64,000 bases of DNA from Letharia columbiana (Eukaryota > Ascomycota > Lecanoromycetes > Lecanorales > Parmeliaceae): assembly GCF_014066305.1 (NCBI RefSeq), contig NW_023501036.1, positions 507,501 through 571,500 of the forward strand, read 5' to 3'. The translations under genes were made by a program, and so were the position numbers. Of this stretch, positions 1 to 10,893 are shown in pieces (position 1 is the first letter of the stretch; the number at the start of each line of letters is the position of its first letter). The notes beneath the pieces are model-generated. The model was given only the letters and a program-made list of their open reading frames with translations. It did no database searches and was not told the DNA's origin.

Positions 1-352
1 ACGCAAGGGGGGGTATGCCGTAATGAGCTTGCGATATGATTGGCCCCCGAAGCGAGGAATGAGTGTAGGGCTGGCACCTGTCAAAACCCTGGAATTTTAA
101 CCTCGGATCTTATAAAGAGTCTGTGAGTCAATGTCTGTAAGCCAATGTATCATAGTTTCAGAGATTCGATCGCCACAGCTTCGGACCGGAAGCGTGTATA
201 CCAAAAAATTGAGTGGTTGCGGTAGGAGAAGGGAGCTTCTATTGTGCCTCTCGCTCTTGAACATTCCCAACTTTTAGCTCGATATACCCCGCTCTATAGC
301 TTCACGATAAGGCAACATCGTTACTCCAACCCCAACCCCGACTTCAATATAA

Positions 353-1715
353 ATGCTTCAGTCCAACGGCCATACTCGTAAGTATCTAGCGGCCATATCC
401 CCCTACTCTAACATCTTCAAACAACCCCACATACCAGCCTCCTCCACAATAACCGGCGCCGTCTACCTCTTCCGGCATGGTATCCTCGAGGTTTCCCACC
501 ATGATTACAGCGCCTACATAGCCCCATTCCTTAAGAAGCTACAAGGGCTGCAGGAGCAGGGAAGGCCGTTCGTGCGGGGCAACTTGGCTTTTCTTGGTAA
601 CTATCGGAGCTGGATTACAGCGGCGCATGTGGGTACCGTATCGAAGGCCGGCCTGCAGCAGAGCCATGATCTGGGGACTGCTTTTCGAATACGATATAAG
701 CAGTGGTTGACGGCGCCGTCGGGGGAGCCCGAGGGGAATCCTACGTTGTCCGTGTGGACTGATGAGGCGGCACGTTGCCATCAGTCTGCCGTTGCTTTTG
801 CGGACGCTTTCTCTGGTATGAGCTTCCATAATTATATAAGCTATATCTTTATTATTCTGGCTCATCTGACATCCAGGGAAGTTGGATGAAGCGTCTAAAC
901 ATTCCGAAGGCAGCCTTCAGCAAGTAGACACCAAGGTCAAAGTGCTAGCCGCCGAGAAGGATAGCAAAAGCTGTGACAATCTTTGCTGGCACAACGCCTT
1001 CCAGGTGGACCAGCAAGCCGGTAGTGAGCAAATGAAGCAGCTCATGGATGTGACCACCTACGCCTCTCTTGCGCGCCTTGAGAATGACTGGCTAGACCCT
1101 ACCACCATGCCCTTGACCGCCCAAGATATCTATTGCATGCAGCTTCTCCACTGTTACGATGTCGTCTCTGGGAGAGAGTCTCCCTTTAATCATTGCTTTG
1201 ATGCCGAAGACTGGGCCGGCTTCGAGTACTTACGAGACACGAAATACCATTTCAGCGAAGGTTATGGCGCAAAGAATAGCGGCCTGTATTCCGTTCCTTG
1301 GATGAATGCTGCCGTGAGGGTTCTTTCTGGGCTAGACGGTCAAACGGGTGCAAGTCTACCCCTTCGGGTTGGCTTTACGCACCGCGAGGAGGTTCTCTAT
1401 CTCTGCTGCTTATTGGGCATCTGTTATGAGAAAGATTGGCAGCCGAGCCTGAAAAGGGTCGATGCGAACCGCCAATGGCGCGTCTCGCTTCTAGCACCCT
1501 ATCTAGGGCACGTGGGAATAGAGACGTATGTCGGCAGTTCTAAGCAGGAGCGTCTGAGGATTATCGTAAATGGCGAGGTGAGGCCGGCGTTTTTCGGTAA
1601 TGTAGAGCCAGATGAGGATGGAGGATACGACATGAGCGAGGTCGATGCATGGACCCAGCGGAAAGTTCAGGAGTGGGAGAAGATTGAAGGGGGGTGCCTT
1701 GAAATTCTTGGATGA
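353..1715 (+). CDS. histidine phosphatase (branch 2, acid phosphatase-like)
   Basis: Likely a member of the histidine phosphatase superfamily, branch 2 (acid phosphatase/phytase-like); substrate unknown. Exons: 353-377, 438-815, 877-1715. The second intron (816-876, GTATGA...CCAG) is required to join the frames and the phase fits. The first (378-437, GTAAGT, CTAAC branch site, ACCAG) is 60 nt, in frame and without stop, so it could be retained; spliced product is 413 aa, unspliced 433 aa. The N-terminal half carries an RHG signature (LFRHGILE) after a beta-strand-like GAVY. The C-terminal half carries FTHREEV where the family's second catalytic His lies. The canonical RHGxRxP and HD forms are not matched, so activity is uncertain. 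No signal peptide is obvious, which suggests an intracellular enzyme or pseudoenzyme. Confidence 0.75.
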
Positions 1716-2989
1716 AGAGTGAAGAAATGACTGCATTCGAATGAAAAACATCACCCTGGAACGCTTATGTCAACTTTCGACATCAGGTTTTATTCAGTCA
1801 GCTATCTGTCGTACTGGTATAAAACTCGGCAAGACAGGTTTCAAGCAATCGGATGGTTGGCAGGGTTGAACGTATCAGGCAGTCGATTGTTATGGACAAA
1901 CCACTACAACGAAGTGACCCTGTCACTCAAACCCCACGCATTCCCTAGCCCTGCCATTCACCCATTCATTCTGCTATCAATCCTCGATCTAACATCGGCA
2001 GTAACCCTTCCAAACCACCATTTCCGTCCCGTCACCTTTGCACGCACGCACCAACAGCTAGCTGCCACGGCAGCACCCCAGAAGTTGTACCGTACCCCAC
2101 AATCACATATTGGCGCGATCACGCACCGTTTTACGGAAGAGGACATCGCGCATGCCCAACTCCATACGGCCACTAACGATCGCTACGTCGCGACTCCGAA
2201 CCCCAGGCGCACGATTCTGCCCCCTCCCCCCGGAGATCAAAGCAGGCGACTGGGTCAGCACTGATAGCGTTTCAAACCGGCCCGGTCCTCTGTTACGCTC
2301 CGTTGCATTCGTTATATCACCCAGCAAACAACACGGAGGAGGGGTTTGGGGAACGGCATTCTGAGACGCCGGTCTTCTCTGCCTACCGTGTCACAGGTAA
2401 ACGCGTAGCTGGCGGGTTTGCGCCCTGCGTCGGTCGTGGATGGGGAAGGAAGAGTGGCGGGGATGGTGGGAGAGGATCCGTGAAGAAATAAATGTGGGTG
2501 CGTGCTGCCGGATTGGGGTTCTTGATGGATCCGGGGTGGGAGGTCACGGCAGTTGGCGGGAGGCGAGTTTTAGGAAATGGTCCCAGTAGGCTGGGAGGGT
2601 ACTTACGGGTATAGATGGAATGAGAAGCTTGCCTCAAGGAGTATCAAGCCCCTGCGTGACCCATGGAGCCCAAGAGATGGCCGTTTTGACTGGGAGTGTG
2701 GAGTGTTCGTTATGCTGCTGGGGAGGGTTGGTTCACTGTCGTTTGATTTTGCTCGAGATACATACATGTAGCGTCAAGGGGATGTGTAAGGAAGACCGGT
2801 TACTATTCCTTTAGTTCTGCTCTAAAGTAGGTAGACACGAGTGGGATTGACTTATGACAATAGTGAATTTTTCGTGAAACTGGTCTCATTTTAGCTTTAC
2901 TTGCAAATGTCGAGCGATAGCTACAGCATCTTTTCGGAAATGCTCACGCGCACCCCAATATCTCCTCTCGCTCGATCGACTGGCAATGC
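1716..2989. other. intergenic region, no supported gene
   Basis: About 1.27 kb between the phosphatase stop and the MAK16 stop. Several open frames of 60-165 codons occur on both strands, but none shows a recognisable domain, consistent splice context or protein-like composition. It presumably holds the 3' ends of both flanking genes. Confidence 0.5.
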
Positions 2990-4052
2990 TCACGCAAGCA
3001 CAGCTTCTCGCACTGGCACATTCGCCTCATCCTCGTACTCGATCTCCATCCGCGGCTTTGTCTTGCGAGCTGGTTGGGGGGCCTTTTCACGTTTCCTCTT
3101 CGCACCTGTCGCAGGCTTCTGTCATCTCCTTTCTCGTCCTCGTTTTCACTGCCGCTCTCTTCTTCGCTGTCACCATCTTCCTCATCACTGCCTGTTTCTT
3201 CCCCACTACCCAGCCAGTCTTCGAAATCTTCCAATTCCACATCCTCCTCCTCATCGATGTCGCTCACATACTCCACTTGTCCCACACCCTCTTCCTCTAA
3301 TTCCTCCTCTTCTTCGAGTTCTTCCTCGTCTTCTATTCCCTGGTCAAGATCTTTGTCCCTTTCGCCATCACCGCCTCTTTCCAGGCCCTTCAGTACTTTC
3401 TTCCACACTCCCTCCTCAACATTTAGAGGTCGCTCTCCATATGCCCCACTCCTCAATCGCTCGATCAATTCTCGCTCAATCGCCCTCTCTACCTTCGCTG
3501 CCGCTTCCGCTTTCCTCTCCCGGGTCGCTTCCCTCCTTCGAACTTTGGGGGCAAGTTTCGGCACCACTTTCTCCCCCAATATCTCTTCTTCTTGTGCAAG
3601 GCGGCGTGAGCGAATCGCAACCTGTGTCAGGCGAGTCAAACGCTGCTTGCATTTGTGAATGAGGAATTTAGGCCAGTAGATGAGACGAGCGTCGATCTGT
3701 TCGAGGGCTTTGCCGTAGTTCTGAGACAACTTGATCTTCTCCCATAGCTTCGAGGGCATGTGTTGCCGCTCGATGGTTTTCATGTAGAGGTAGATGGTAC
3801 CGGTTTCGGGATTGCTGCGGATGGTGGCATAACGTGAGTTGGCGAGAGGACAGGATTGACGGTTGCAGAGGCCAGTGACGTTGTATTCGTTGCGGCAGAA
3901 ATTTTGTTGTTTGGGTGTTCTGGTAGTAGGAGTGATGTTAGCTGTAGTCATTGGTGTGGTATATGGGACAAGACAGGGAGGGGAGCGTACTTCAGCTTGA
4001 ACGAACAGAATTGTTGATTTATAATTTGCCAGACAATCTCATCGGAGGCCAT
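2990..4052 (-). CDS. MAK16: MAK16, 60S ribosome biogenesis factor
   Basis: Nucleolar protein needed for 60S subunit (5.8S/25S rRNA) maturation. Exon 1 (4052-3991) gives [21 protein letters not shown] 71-nt intron (3990-3920; GTACGC, CTAAC, ACCAG) joins it to the family core with [25 protein letters not shown] and LYMKT (Cys-rich, Zn/RNA binding region), then [13 protein letters not shown] and [13 protein letters not shown] Glu/Asp-rich tail follows. The conserved basic/EIEYEDE C-terminus (about 3112-2990) is in a different frame from the acidic tail. Reaching it needs either a small intron (for example 3173-3106, 68 nt, GTGACA...CGACAG) or a one-base indel near 3110-3130. Without it the frame runs to 2944 with an unlikely tail. 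Head-to-head with MSS1, 223 bp apart. Confidence 0.93.
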
Positions 4053-4275
4053 AGTAGAGAGGTCCCGCAGACCATACGCACTGTAGGCTGTAGAGGCACA
4101 AACAAACACAAATATCGGCAAGAGACTGAGAAAAAGAGTGAAATTTCGTGCCAAATTCTACCGCAGTTTTGCCGCCGGCAACACTGCCAAGACTCTTGTC
4201 GATCCGCTAGTGGCTCGACTTGGGCGTCGGGCGTCACTGTCAAAAATGCATTATACACTCCAAGTTAAGTAGGGG
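4053..4275. promoter_or_regulatory. shared divergent promoter of MAK16 and MSS1
   Basis: The two start codons face away from each other with only 223 bp between them, so both 5'UTRs and core promoters must lie here. I see no clear TATA box. Confidence 0.6.
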
Positions 4276-6190
4276 ATGAAGGCTCTTTGTCAGCCACTTC
4301 ACACTCTTATATCACTCCGAACTTCGTTCTCTTTCCTAATAAAATTTGAACCACAATCTCGAGCACAGATATCCAGAGTTCGAGCATACTCATCTAGGCC
4401 AGGTCCTTTTTGGAGTGTCAGGAGGAAGTATGACACACTCCAAGCATGGCATCGAACGGAAGTGAGGAGAAGCTCCAATCTCATCAAAAATGATGAACCC
4501 ACTATATACGCCTTGTCGACTGCTCCAGGACGAGCAGCCATAGCCATTATCAGGATATCTGGTCCAGCTTGCTTGATTGTTTATAAAGCACTTTGCCCAC
4601 ACAAACTGCCACCAAAGCCCCGTGTCGCCACACTGAGGACTCTATTTGAGCCTTCAGTGACTTCGGTAGACAGCCGACATGAACAAGTCCTAGACTCAAA
4701 TGCGTTAGTCTTTTACTTCCCTGCACCACACACAGCAACGGGCGAAGAAAGCCTCGAACTCCATGTACATGGTGGAACAGCAGTGGTAAAGGCCGTGTTA
4801 GCTGCCATACCTAAGACCGTCCCACAGCATGCTCCTCAGATTATTCGATATGCCGAGCCTGGAGAATTCACACGCCGAGCGTTCTACAACAATAGACTCG
4901 ATCTCCTGCAAATCGAAGCACTTGGGGATACCTTGGCAGCAGACACAGAGCAACAACGCCGGCTAGCAGTTCGAGGCTCAACAAACGTCCTTGCAGAACG
5001 CTATGAGGCATGGAGACAGAAGCTGCTGTACGCCAGAGGAGAGCTAGAGGCTTTGATTGATTTTTCCGAAGATCAGCATTTTGATGAATCGCCTGCAAAG
5101 CTGTGCGCATCGGTTGCGAAACAGGTCCGACAACTGAAATCACAATTGCAAGCGAACATCGAAAGTGCATCTCGAGGAGAGTTACTGCGAAATGGCATCA
5201 ACATAGCCCTCATTGGAGCACCGAATGCTGGAAAAAGCTCTCTCCTCAACCAGATCGTGGGCCGAGAAGCAGCCATTGTGAGCAGCGAAGCAGGTACAAC
5301 AAGAGATGTAGTGGATGTCAATGTCGATATTGGAGGCTTTTACTGTCGATTCGGTGACCTTGCTGGGCTTCGGCAGCAGACGCAGACTTCTGACACTGAG
5401 CAAATCGGAGATGTAGAAAAAGAAGGTATCAGAAGGGCTAAAGAAAGAGCACTCAAGGCAGACGTCGTCATCGTCGTGCTTTCTGCAGAGGTAGTGAAGA
5501 GCTCAGCAAACTCGAAAATCAACGTCTCGATAGGTTCCGAGGTCCAGAAGGTGTTGAACCAGATCGATCTAGGCTCACAGAAGGTCGTTTGCGTTCTAAA
5601 CAAAGCAGACTTATTCGCCAGCAATGCTCATCTCTCGAATACACGATCAAAGTTCCGACGACATCAGGCACTCAGAGATTTCTTTGACCTATCTGAAACC
5701 CCACTCTTCGCGATCTCTTGTACCAATACTCAAATGTCCAATATCGATGACAAATCTGATCCAAGTGGCATTCGGGCTTTTCTTAACGGCTTGACCCAAC
5801 TCTTTGGCAGGATGACCACTGCGGCTGTCCCCATAGAAAAATTCGGGACGGGCAGTCACTCGGCTTGGGCCGAATCACTTGGTGCCACGGAACGACAACG
5901 GTTACTGCTGCTACAGTGTCTTCAGCACCTGGAGAACTTTTTAGCCGAAGTTCAAGATAATGACCAGAACGAAAGTATAATTACTGATCACGGGGATGAT
6001 GTCGATGTCGTCCTCGCAGCGGAGAGCTTACGCTTTGCCGCTGACTGTCTAGCAAAAATCATTGGAAGGGGCGAATCTGGCGATGTCGAAGAGGTGCTGG
6101 GGGTGGTCTTCGAAAAGTAATAGAAGACTATTACCTTTAAGCAGTGCCAAAATGCTGACGGCCAACAATAGATTCTGCGTGGGCAAATAA
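4276..6190 (+). CDS. MSS1: MSS1/MnmE/GTPBP3 mitochondrial tRNA modification GTPase
   Basis: With MTO1 it makes the 5-carboxymethylaminomethyl modification at wobble U34 of mitochondrial tRNAs. The first ~45 residues are Arg/Ser-rich without acidic residues, a good mitochondrial presequence. The TrmE N-domain follows (TIYALSTAPGRAAIAIIRIS, then GEFTRRAF and LDLLQIEAL). The embedded G domain has G1 GAPNAGKSS, G2 AGTTRD, G3 DLAGLR (usually DTAGLR) and G4 NKAD. The long exon ends at 6116; an intron (6117-6171, GTAATA, CTGAC, ATAG) splices to a 19-nt terminal exon (6172-6190). That exon restores the C-terminal FCVGK, the family's catalytic Cys motif. Spliced length is 619 aa. Stopping at the unspliced TAA would lose the active-site Cys. 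Confidence 0.95.
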
Positions 6191-6786
6191 CCATTAAGCA
6201 TCTCTCTTGTTGTAGAGGGACTTGCAAGCAAACACCTGCCACGAAATTGGCGCCTTCGTCTTATACGACTCGCTCTCGTCAACCCTTTCTATATAAATAC
6301 TCCAAAGTTGGAGACATTTCGTGTTCTTGAGAGACCTTCTTGTCGTATATATTGCGGTCCTGTCAAAAAGTGTGGCATTCTTGAGTGTTGGTCTCTTCCA
6401 ATGCTTGCGCAGTCAGGGATCTCAACCCGAAGTTGTTTGCTGTTGATTTTTGGAAAAGACTGCTGGCAGATTGTGTGACAGAAACTATATTCTGTCTCAC
6501 TGTTAAGGCTGCCGATAGGTTGAGGAACTATGTCTTCGATGTTGCCATTTTGCCTGGTAGAGATCTTGATGTTGCGCCGAGGGTAGTGCGGCTGTCAACT
6601 CTTGTGTTGTGCACCGTCTTGGCTTAGTCCTTCGGTGCCAAGAATTTCCGCATCTTTGGCCTCAACAGCCTACCTCTCAGCATTTGTTGTGCTTGCTTGC
6701 GTTACAGAAAATATCGCTGGTTCGCATTCCCTCTTCTTTGCAGGGCCACCAGTTTCCAGAAGTTTCGGAGACTTATCACGACCAGT
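6191..6786. other. intergenic / 5' region of the F-box gene
   Basis: About 600 bp with short overlapping open frames in several phases but no recognisable protein. Likely MSS1 3'UTR followed by promoter and leader of the downstream F-box gene. Confidence 0.45.
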
Positions 6787-8377
6787 ATGGACAACCTACC
6801 AGTGGAGGTGCGTATCTATGGAGCTCTCTTTTCTTACCCAATGCTTGCTCGCAACTCAGGCTTCGGAATCAGACCACTATTCGTACATGTCTCGCAAATG
6901 GGCGTCTCTGCACCAGTTCTATCCCCAGTAGTGGGAACTCTTACTTAACGACATCATGCTGACTCTCATGTCCTCTATAGCTAGTGCTCGAGATCGTGGA
7001 GTCCTGCCCACGAAACGACCTCCCCAGTCTTTGCCTTACCGCGAGATTCTTGTACGCCATCGGCAACCCGATCCTTTACAAGCACGTCGATCTCAGCATC
7101 CACAACCGCGGCCAGGTCATGATCCGGCCAACGGACGGCTTTTCTCAGTCTTCCGACAGCTACTGGTGTACACAGGTATGGAGATCCTTCTAATTCTCAT
7201 CTAATTCCCCAAAATTACGTCATACAAATGTGGGCTGCGTGGCACATTTTTCGAAACAGAAGCCCTGCCACTCCTTGAACCTATCATATAATCCTGGTGT
7301 ATGGCCCAAAGATCTTGCTGACTCCTTTCGCTTCTCTAGGTACCAGCAGGGTCGCTCTTAAGGCAGGAGAGTTTTATTGCAGCAGTCTTGGGGAATCCGG
7401 GGCTGGCTACGCTGGTGAAATCCTTCACTTGGACTCTGCTGCGACCACACACCAAAGAGCTCACTCGAAATCCTCTGTTGGGAATTACTCCACCTGGAGC
7501 CATTTCAAGACGTGCCATCTTGCGTATCTGGGATGCCTTTCACCGTCTGACAGGTGTCGAAACTTTAGACCTTGCATGGTTGTCCAGAGATCATGGCGAT
7601 CCGCTTGCCGATGGCTACTCCAACGGACTATTTCCTGCGGCCATCTCCATTCGGCTCTCGGGTGTCATGCACTACTCCTTCGCAGCCTCGATCCTCTACA
7701 ATAATCCTGCGAAGCTCGAACACCTTGAGCTTGACAATCTACAACAGGTGGGAAAAGGTTGCGATCATTTCCTTTACCGCCGAACCAATCACCGACAAGA
7801 CTATCAGCAAAGACCTTCCGTTTGGAACAGCGAAATCCGTCGGTACGGAAGCCTCCTCCCTTTCGGTTCTGCCGGTCCAATGCAGAATCTCCTGGGACCT
7901 CTCATCGGCCGCTGCCCAAATTTGAGAGCCTTGACATTGCGTAAAGTCGGGCAGAGGTACCACACAGAATTCCCCATAGAATCCCAAGCCAAGGACGAAG
8001 ACTTATACCACGAGTTTGCCCTCTTCATCAATTCGGTGAAGCATACACTCCGGCATGTCGTCTTTGAGCAAGGTGAACGAACGGGTCGACCTCCCCCTCC
8101 GGCTGCAGGTCAGATTGTTGGTCAATTTGTTGGTCAGCCTTTTGCTGTGTGGCCCATGGACAGGCGATTTATGAATATACTCTATCCGCGACTGTTTCAA
8201 GGACATTGGCCGTGTTTGGAGAGCATGACCGTCGGAGGAGTGCACTTCAGATGGACTAACGACCTCCTTACCATCAGGGGACCGCGTAGGGGTGATGTTA
8301 GGGCTGTTGCTCGGAGGAACGTGCAGACGATGGATCATATTGGCCTAGGTGATCCGCTGGCGGGGGTCATTCGTTAA
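6787..8377 (+). CDS. F-box domain protein with LRR-like C-terminal region
   Basis: Probable substrate adaptor of an SCF ubiquitin ligase; substrate unknown. Three exons: 6787-6807 (only 21 nt, MDNLPVE), 6981-7175 and 7340-8377, introns 6808-6980 and 7176-7339, all joins in phase 0, total 417 aa. Exons 1 and 2 together rebuild a classic F-box: LPVELVLEIVESCPRNDLPS, then CLTARFLY and an NPILYKHVDL stretch. The remainder has Leu-rich segments (LEHLELDNLQQ, CPNLRALTLRKVG) as in fungal F-box/LRR-like proteins. I chose this start because any ATG further downstream loses the F-box. The tiny first exon would be missed by ORF-based calling. Confidence 0.85.
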
Positions 8378-8653
8378 TGGAAGGCAGAATGTCCGTCAAC
8401 GGAAAAGACATCGTGCCGAACAGAAGCAAGTGGAGCAGGAACGGTGTCTGTCACACTGTGCATTCTATCATCCTAGCGGATTGACACGAGCATAGAAGCT
8501 TTGCATACACGAAAGAACCTTGATCCTTGAGGACAGACTGAAGCCAACGCAGTGACGCCTAATAATTTCACTATGCCTGCACCACCACGCTGTATGTAAC
8601 CTTCACCCACCGCAGCACAACCGGTAGGTACTCTATACAACAACATTCCATAG

Positions 8654-9067
8654 TCAATGAAAACCTCGTCGTATAAACGTATAGAATCCCAAAATCATAA
8701 CCCCAACCCCTACAAGCACCCATCTCGTTGTCCGAATAGACGCAGCCAGTCGCTTCTGCCCGTAAGCAGAAAGTAATGCAGCAGGCTCATGCCCCGAGTC
8801 CGTCCCTGAGCTCATCATCTCTCGCCTCCACGATCTCCAGACTCGGCTCCTATGGCGGAAGACTCCAAAGCGGACGTTATGACGATCTAGTACCCTGCGA
8901 ACGTGCCTGCAGAGTCCGAGGAGGCTGCACCACGTGAAGCCTGTGGGGGTGGGGGAGGGGGACGGCGCCAAATACGCCGAGGAATGTGGCTGTGAAGCTG
9001 GTTGTGATGGGAGGGTGTAGGTGAGTGGTTGGGACATGGTTTGGGTGGTGTTGCGGGGAATTCTCAT
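8654..9067 (-). CDS. hypothetical small protein with C-terminal membrane segment
   Basis: Open frame of 137 codons ending in one hydrophobic segment followed by basic residues (WVLVGVGVMILGFYTFIRRG), like a tail anchor. The preceding stretch (GHEPAALLSAYGQKRLAASI) looks protein-like, but the N-terminal half is Pro/Ser-rich. A second frame over 8950-9050 also contains a hydrophobic stretch (TSFTATFLGVFGAVPL), so an undetected intron may join the two. I do not recognise the family. Confidence 0.35.
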   Translation of the reverse strand: MRIPRNTTQTMSQPLTYTLPSQPASQPHSSAYLAPSPSPTPTGFTWCSLLGLCRHVRRVLDRHNVRFGVFRHRSRVWRSWRREMMSSGTDSGHEPAALLSAYGQKRLAASIRTTRWVLVGVGVMILGFYTFIRRGFH

Positions 9068-9294
9068 GGCGACGGAGATGAGAGCAAGTTTGGTGCGGGA
9101 GGAGGATGGTAGGGTCGAAGGAATATAGAAGACGTGACCCCCTCATTTTTCGAGCCCCCTTGCTCCACTTACCAGCAAGGGATCATGCATGCACCAAGGC
9201 GCAGGCCCAATAGCTGGCGAGTCCCCAGCAAAAACCCCAGCCAGCACAACATCATCTCACATCCCGAGAAGCGGCCGCAAGGCAGTTCCCGCCC

Positions 9295-9453
9295 TCAAGC
9301 AGACAAGTCCCTAGAAACTTCGACTTGGTCCACGCTGCTCACCCCGTGCCTCTGCATCTCCTTCTGTTGTTTCTTCCGCTCTCGACGATACTTATCCCTG
9401 CTAACGACAATCCCTATCGCCACCGTTGTCCTCAGGTGTGCGTCTCCTAGCAT
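9295..9453 (-). CDS. possible small ORF (52 aa) or terminal exon
   Basis: Minus-strand frame beginning MLGDAHLRTTVAIGIVVSRD, followed by a strongly basic stretch (KYRRERKKQQKEMQRH) and a polar end. The same frame stays open upstream to about 9530 with protein-like composition (SAAQRAFAAMLGDA), so this may be the last exon of a spliced gene rather than a standalone ORF. No family recognised. Confidence 0.3.
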   Translation of the reverse strand: MLGDAHLRTTVAIGIVVSRDKYRRERKKQQKEMQRHGVSSVDQVEVSRDLSA

Positions 9454-9994
9454 TGCTGCGAAGGCCCGTTGAGCGGCTGACTGGGGATCTTGCGGACAGC
9501 GGTGTTGGGGGCTTCATCGGTGGTCTTCCTAGTGACGGCGACTGCGGGGTGATGTAGATGTTGTGAAATGCGTAGGATGGTTAAGATTCTAGAACATTGG
9601 TAAGATAGCTAGTTTTCATCGGGTTGAGCCTTTGCGATCTCATGATATTCGGCTTTACGTTCCCATAGGCAAGCCAAGGCGTAAACAGATGAGTTGATTA
9701 GAATGGAGCAAGACTTCAAGTCTTGACCATTTAGTCACAACCGAGATGAATCTATCGGATGAAGTATTCCAAAGGACAACAAAGCATTCTTTCAGCTGGA
9801 GCAAATCTGCGTATGACAATCGGATTCTCATTTATCTGTGCGGCCCAGGACAGCAGAGACCACTGCAGCAAATCCTCCTCCTATTCCACCACAATCCAAT
9901 CCATCAACCAGAAAGCATAATCCACGTCATTTTCCCTCGACACTATGTACACCAAGTAACAGCGAGCAACTCTTGGTCCTATAACCTACCGTAT

Positions 9995-10379
9995 TTACAT
10001 ACGACATAATTCTCGTTTTCCTCTCCTCTTTGTGCTTTTTCTCAACCACATCAGCTTCTTCATTACTCTCACGATTGCCGAACCACATAGCCAGCCACGG
10101 AATGTAAAGAATGGTGGTAGAAATGAGTCGTGTGAGTATCTGTGAGCTACACCCAATACAAGAGCAGCACCTACGAAGATGGGAATAAGGTTGGGCGGAT
10201 TCACGGTCAGCGTGAAGGTGCGACGCTGGGCCAAGGATTGAAGGTCGTGGTTGTCTGAGTAGGGAAAAGTAAATGTGTATGCGTTAGGTATACTGGGTCC
10301 GAACACAGCCCAGTCAGTAAGACCTGGCAGGATGAATGGAAAACATACCGTATGTTGGTATGGGAAAAGAGAGCTCAAG
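9995..10379 (-). CDS. 3' part of an unresolved spliced gene, membrane protein
   Basis: Exon 10379-10349 (encodes LELSFPIPTY) joins through a canonical 94-nt intron (10348-10255, GTATGT...CTACTCAG) to a segment containing DNHDLQSLAQRRTFTLTVNP and a hydrophobic NLIPIFVGAALVLGV. From there one frame stays open to 9995. A second frame gives a more protein-like end (STTILYIPWLAMWFGNRES, then a Lys/Glu-rich stretch), reachable by a further short intron ending at CTCACAG. The upstream end follows an acceptor-like GCTAG, so 5' exons are missing. Family unknown. Confidence 0.4.
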
Positions 10380-10445
10380 CTAGCGTTTGCCAGCCTTCAT
10401 ACCCTCTTTCCTCATGCTTTTATTCTCTTGTGGCGCGACCACAAT

Positions 10446-10730
10446 CTATTCCAGCGAACTGAGAAGCACGTCGACTTTTTCTTCCAAACGCTTGAGACCC
10501 TTCTTTAAGGCGACGATGGTAAGCAGGTCTTTCCTTGTGGCAACTTGGGGGTTATCTCTCAGAACTCATTTGCTCGTTTGAATGATGTACGGAGAGGCTG
10601 GGAGCCCGAAGTTGAAACGTCTTCGGATAGTGAAAGTCACAATTTTCGCAAGACCTGGGCTTAGCAGTACGACAATCGCAAGGGATGTCAACCCGATGGG
10701 AGCAAGCGCGAGCAACTTCGAGTCGAGATG
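10446..10730 (-). CDS. unresolved spliced gene fragment, one membrane segment plus coiled coil
   Basis: Two exons (10730-10591 and 10533-10446) join in phase across a 57-nt intron (GTACAT...CACAAG). They give a 75-aa open segment: a membrane helix (KLLALAPIGLTSLAIVVLL), a basic stretch (TIRRRF), then an amphipathic Leu/Lys/Glu C-terminus (KKGLKRLEEKVDVLLSSLE) and a stop. The 5' end follows an acceptor (CCCACTAG) and an in-frame stop, so an upstream exon is needed; a GTAAGC donor is present at 10800, but I could not make a phase-consistent first exon with an ATG. It may be the same gene as the fragment just downstream. Confidence 0.4.
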
Positions 10731-10893
10731 CTAGTGGGATTGGCTCCATCCACAGAGCAGACAAGAGATATAATTGAATCAAAGTAATGCTGGAGCTTAC
10801 GGAAAAGCAGATTGGGCGAGCTCAAATACATAAATCAATACTACAGGTTTCCAACATACACAGGAGCTCAACAATTTTGATGGTCCATCGCAC

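Noticed and set aside
1767..2264. 165-codon ORF after the phosphatase
   Set aside because: No domain, no splice context and composition unlike neighbouring genes.
3074..3658. Long Ser-rich ORFs on the plus strand opposite MAK16
   Set aside because: They mirror the Glu/Asp-rich tail of MAK16 on the minus strand; acidic codons read backwards as Ser/Leu.
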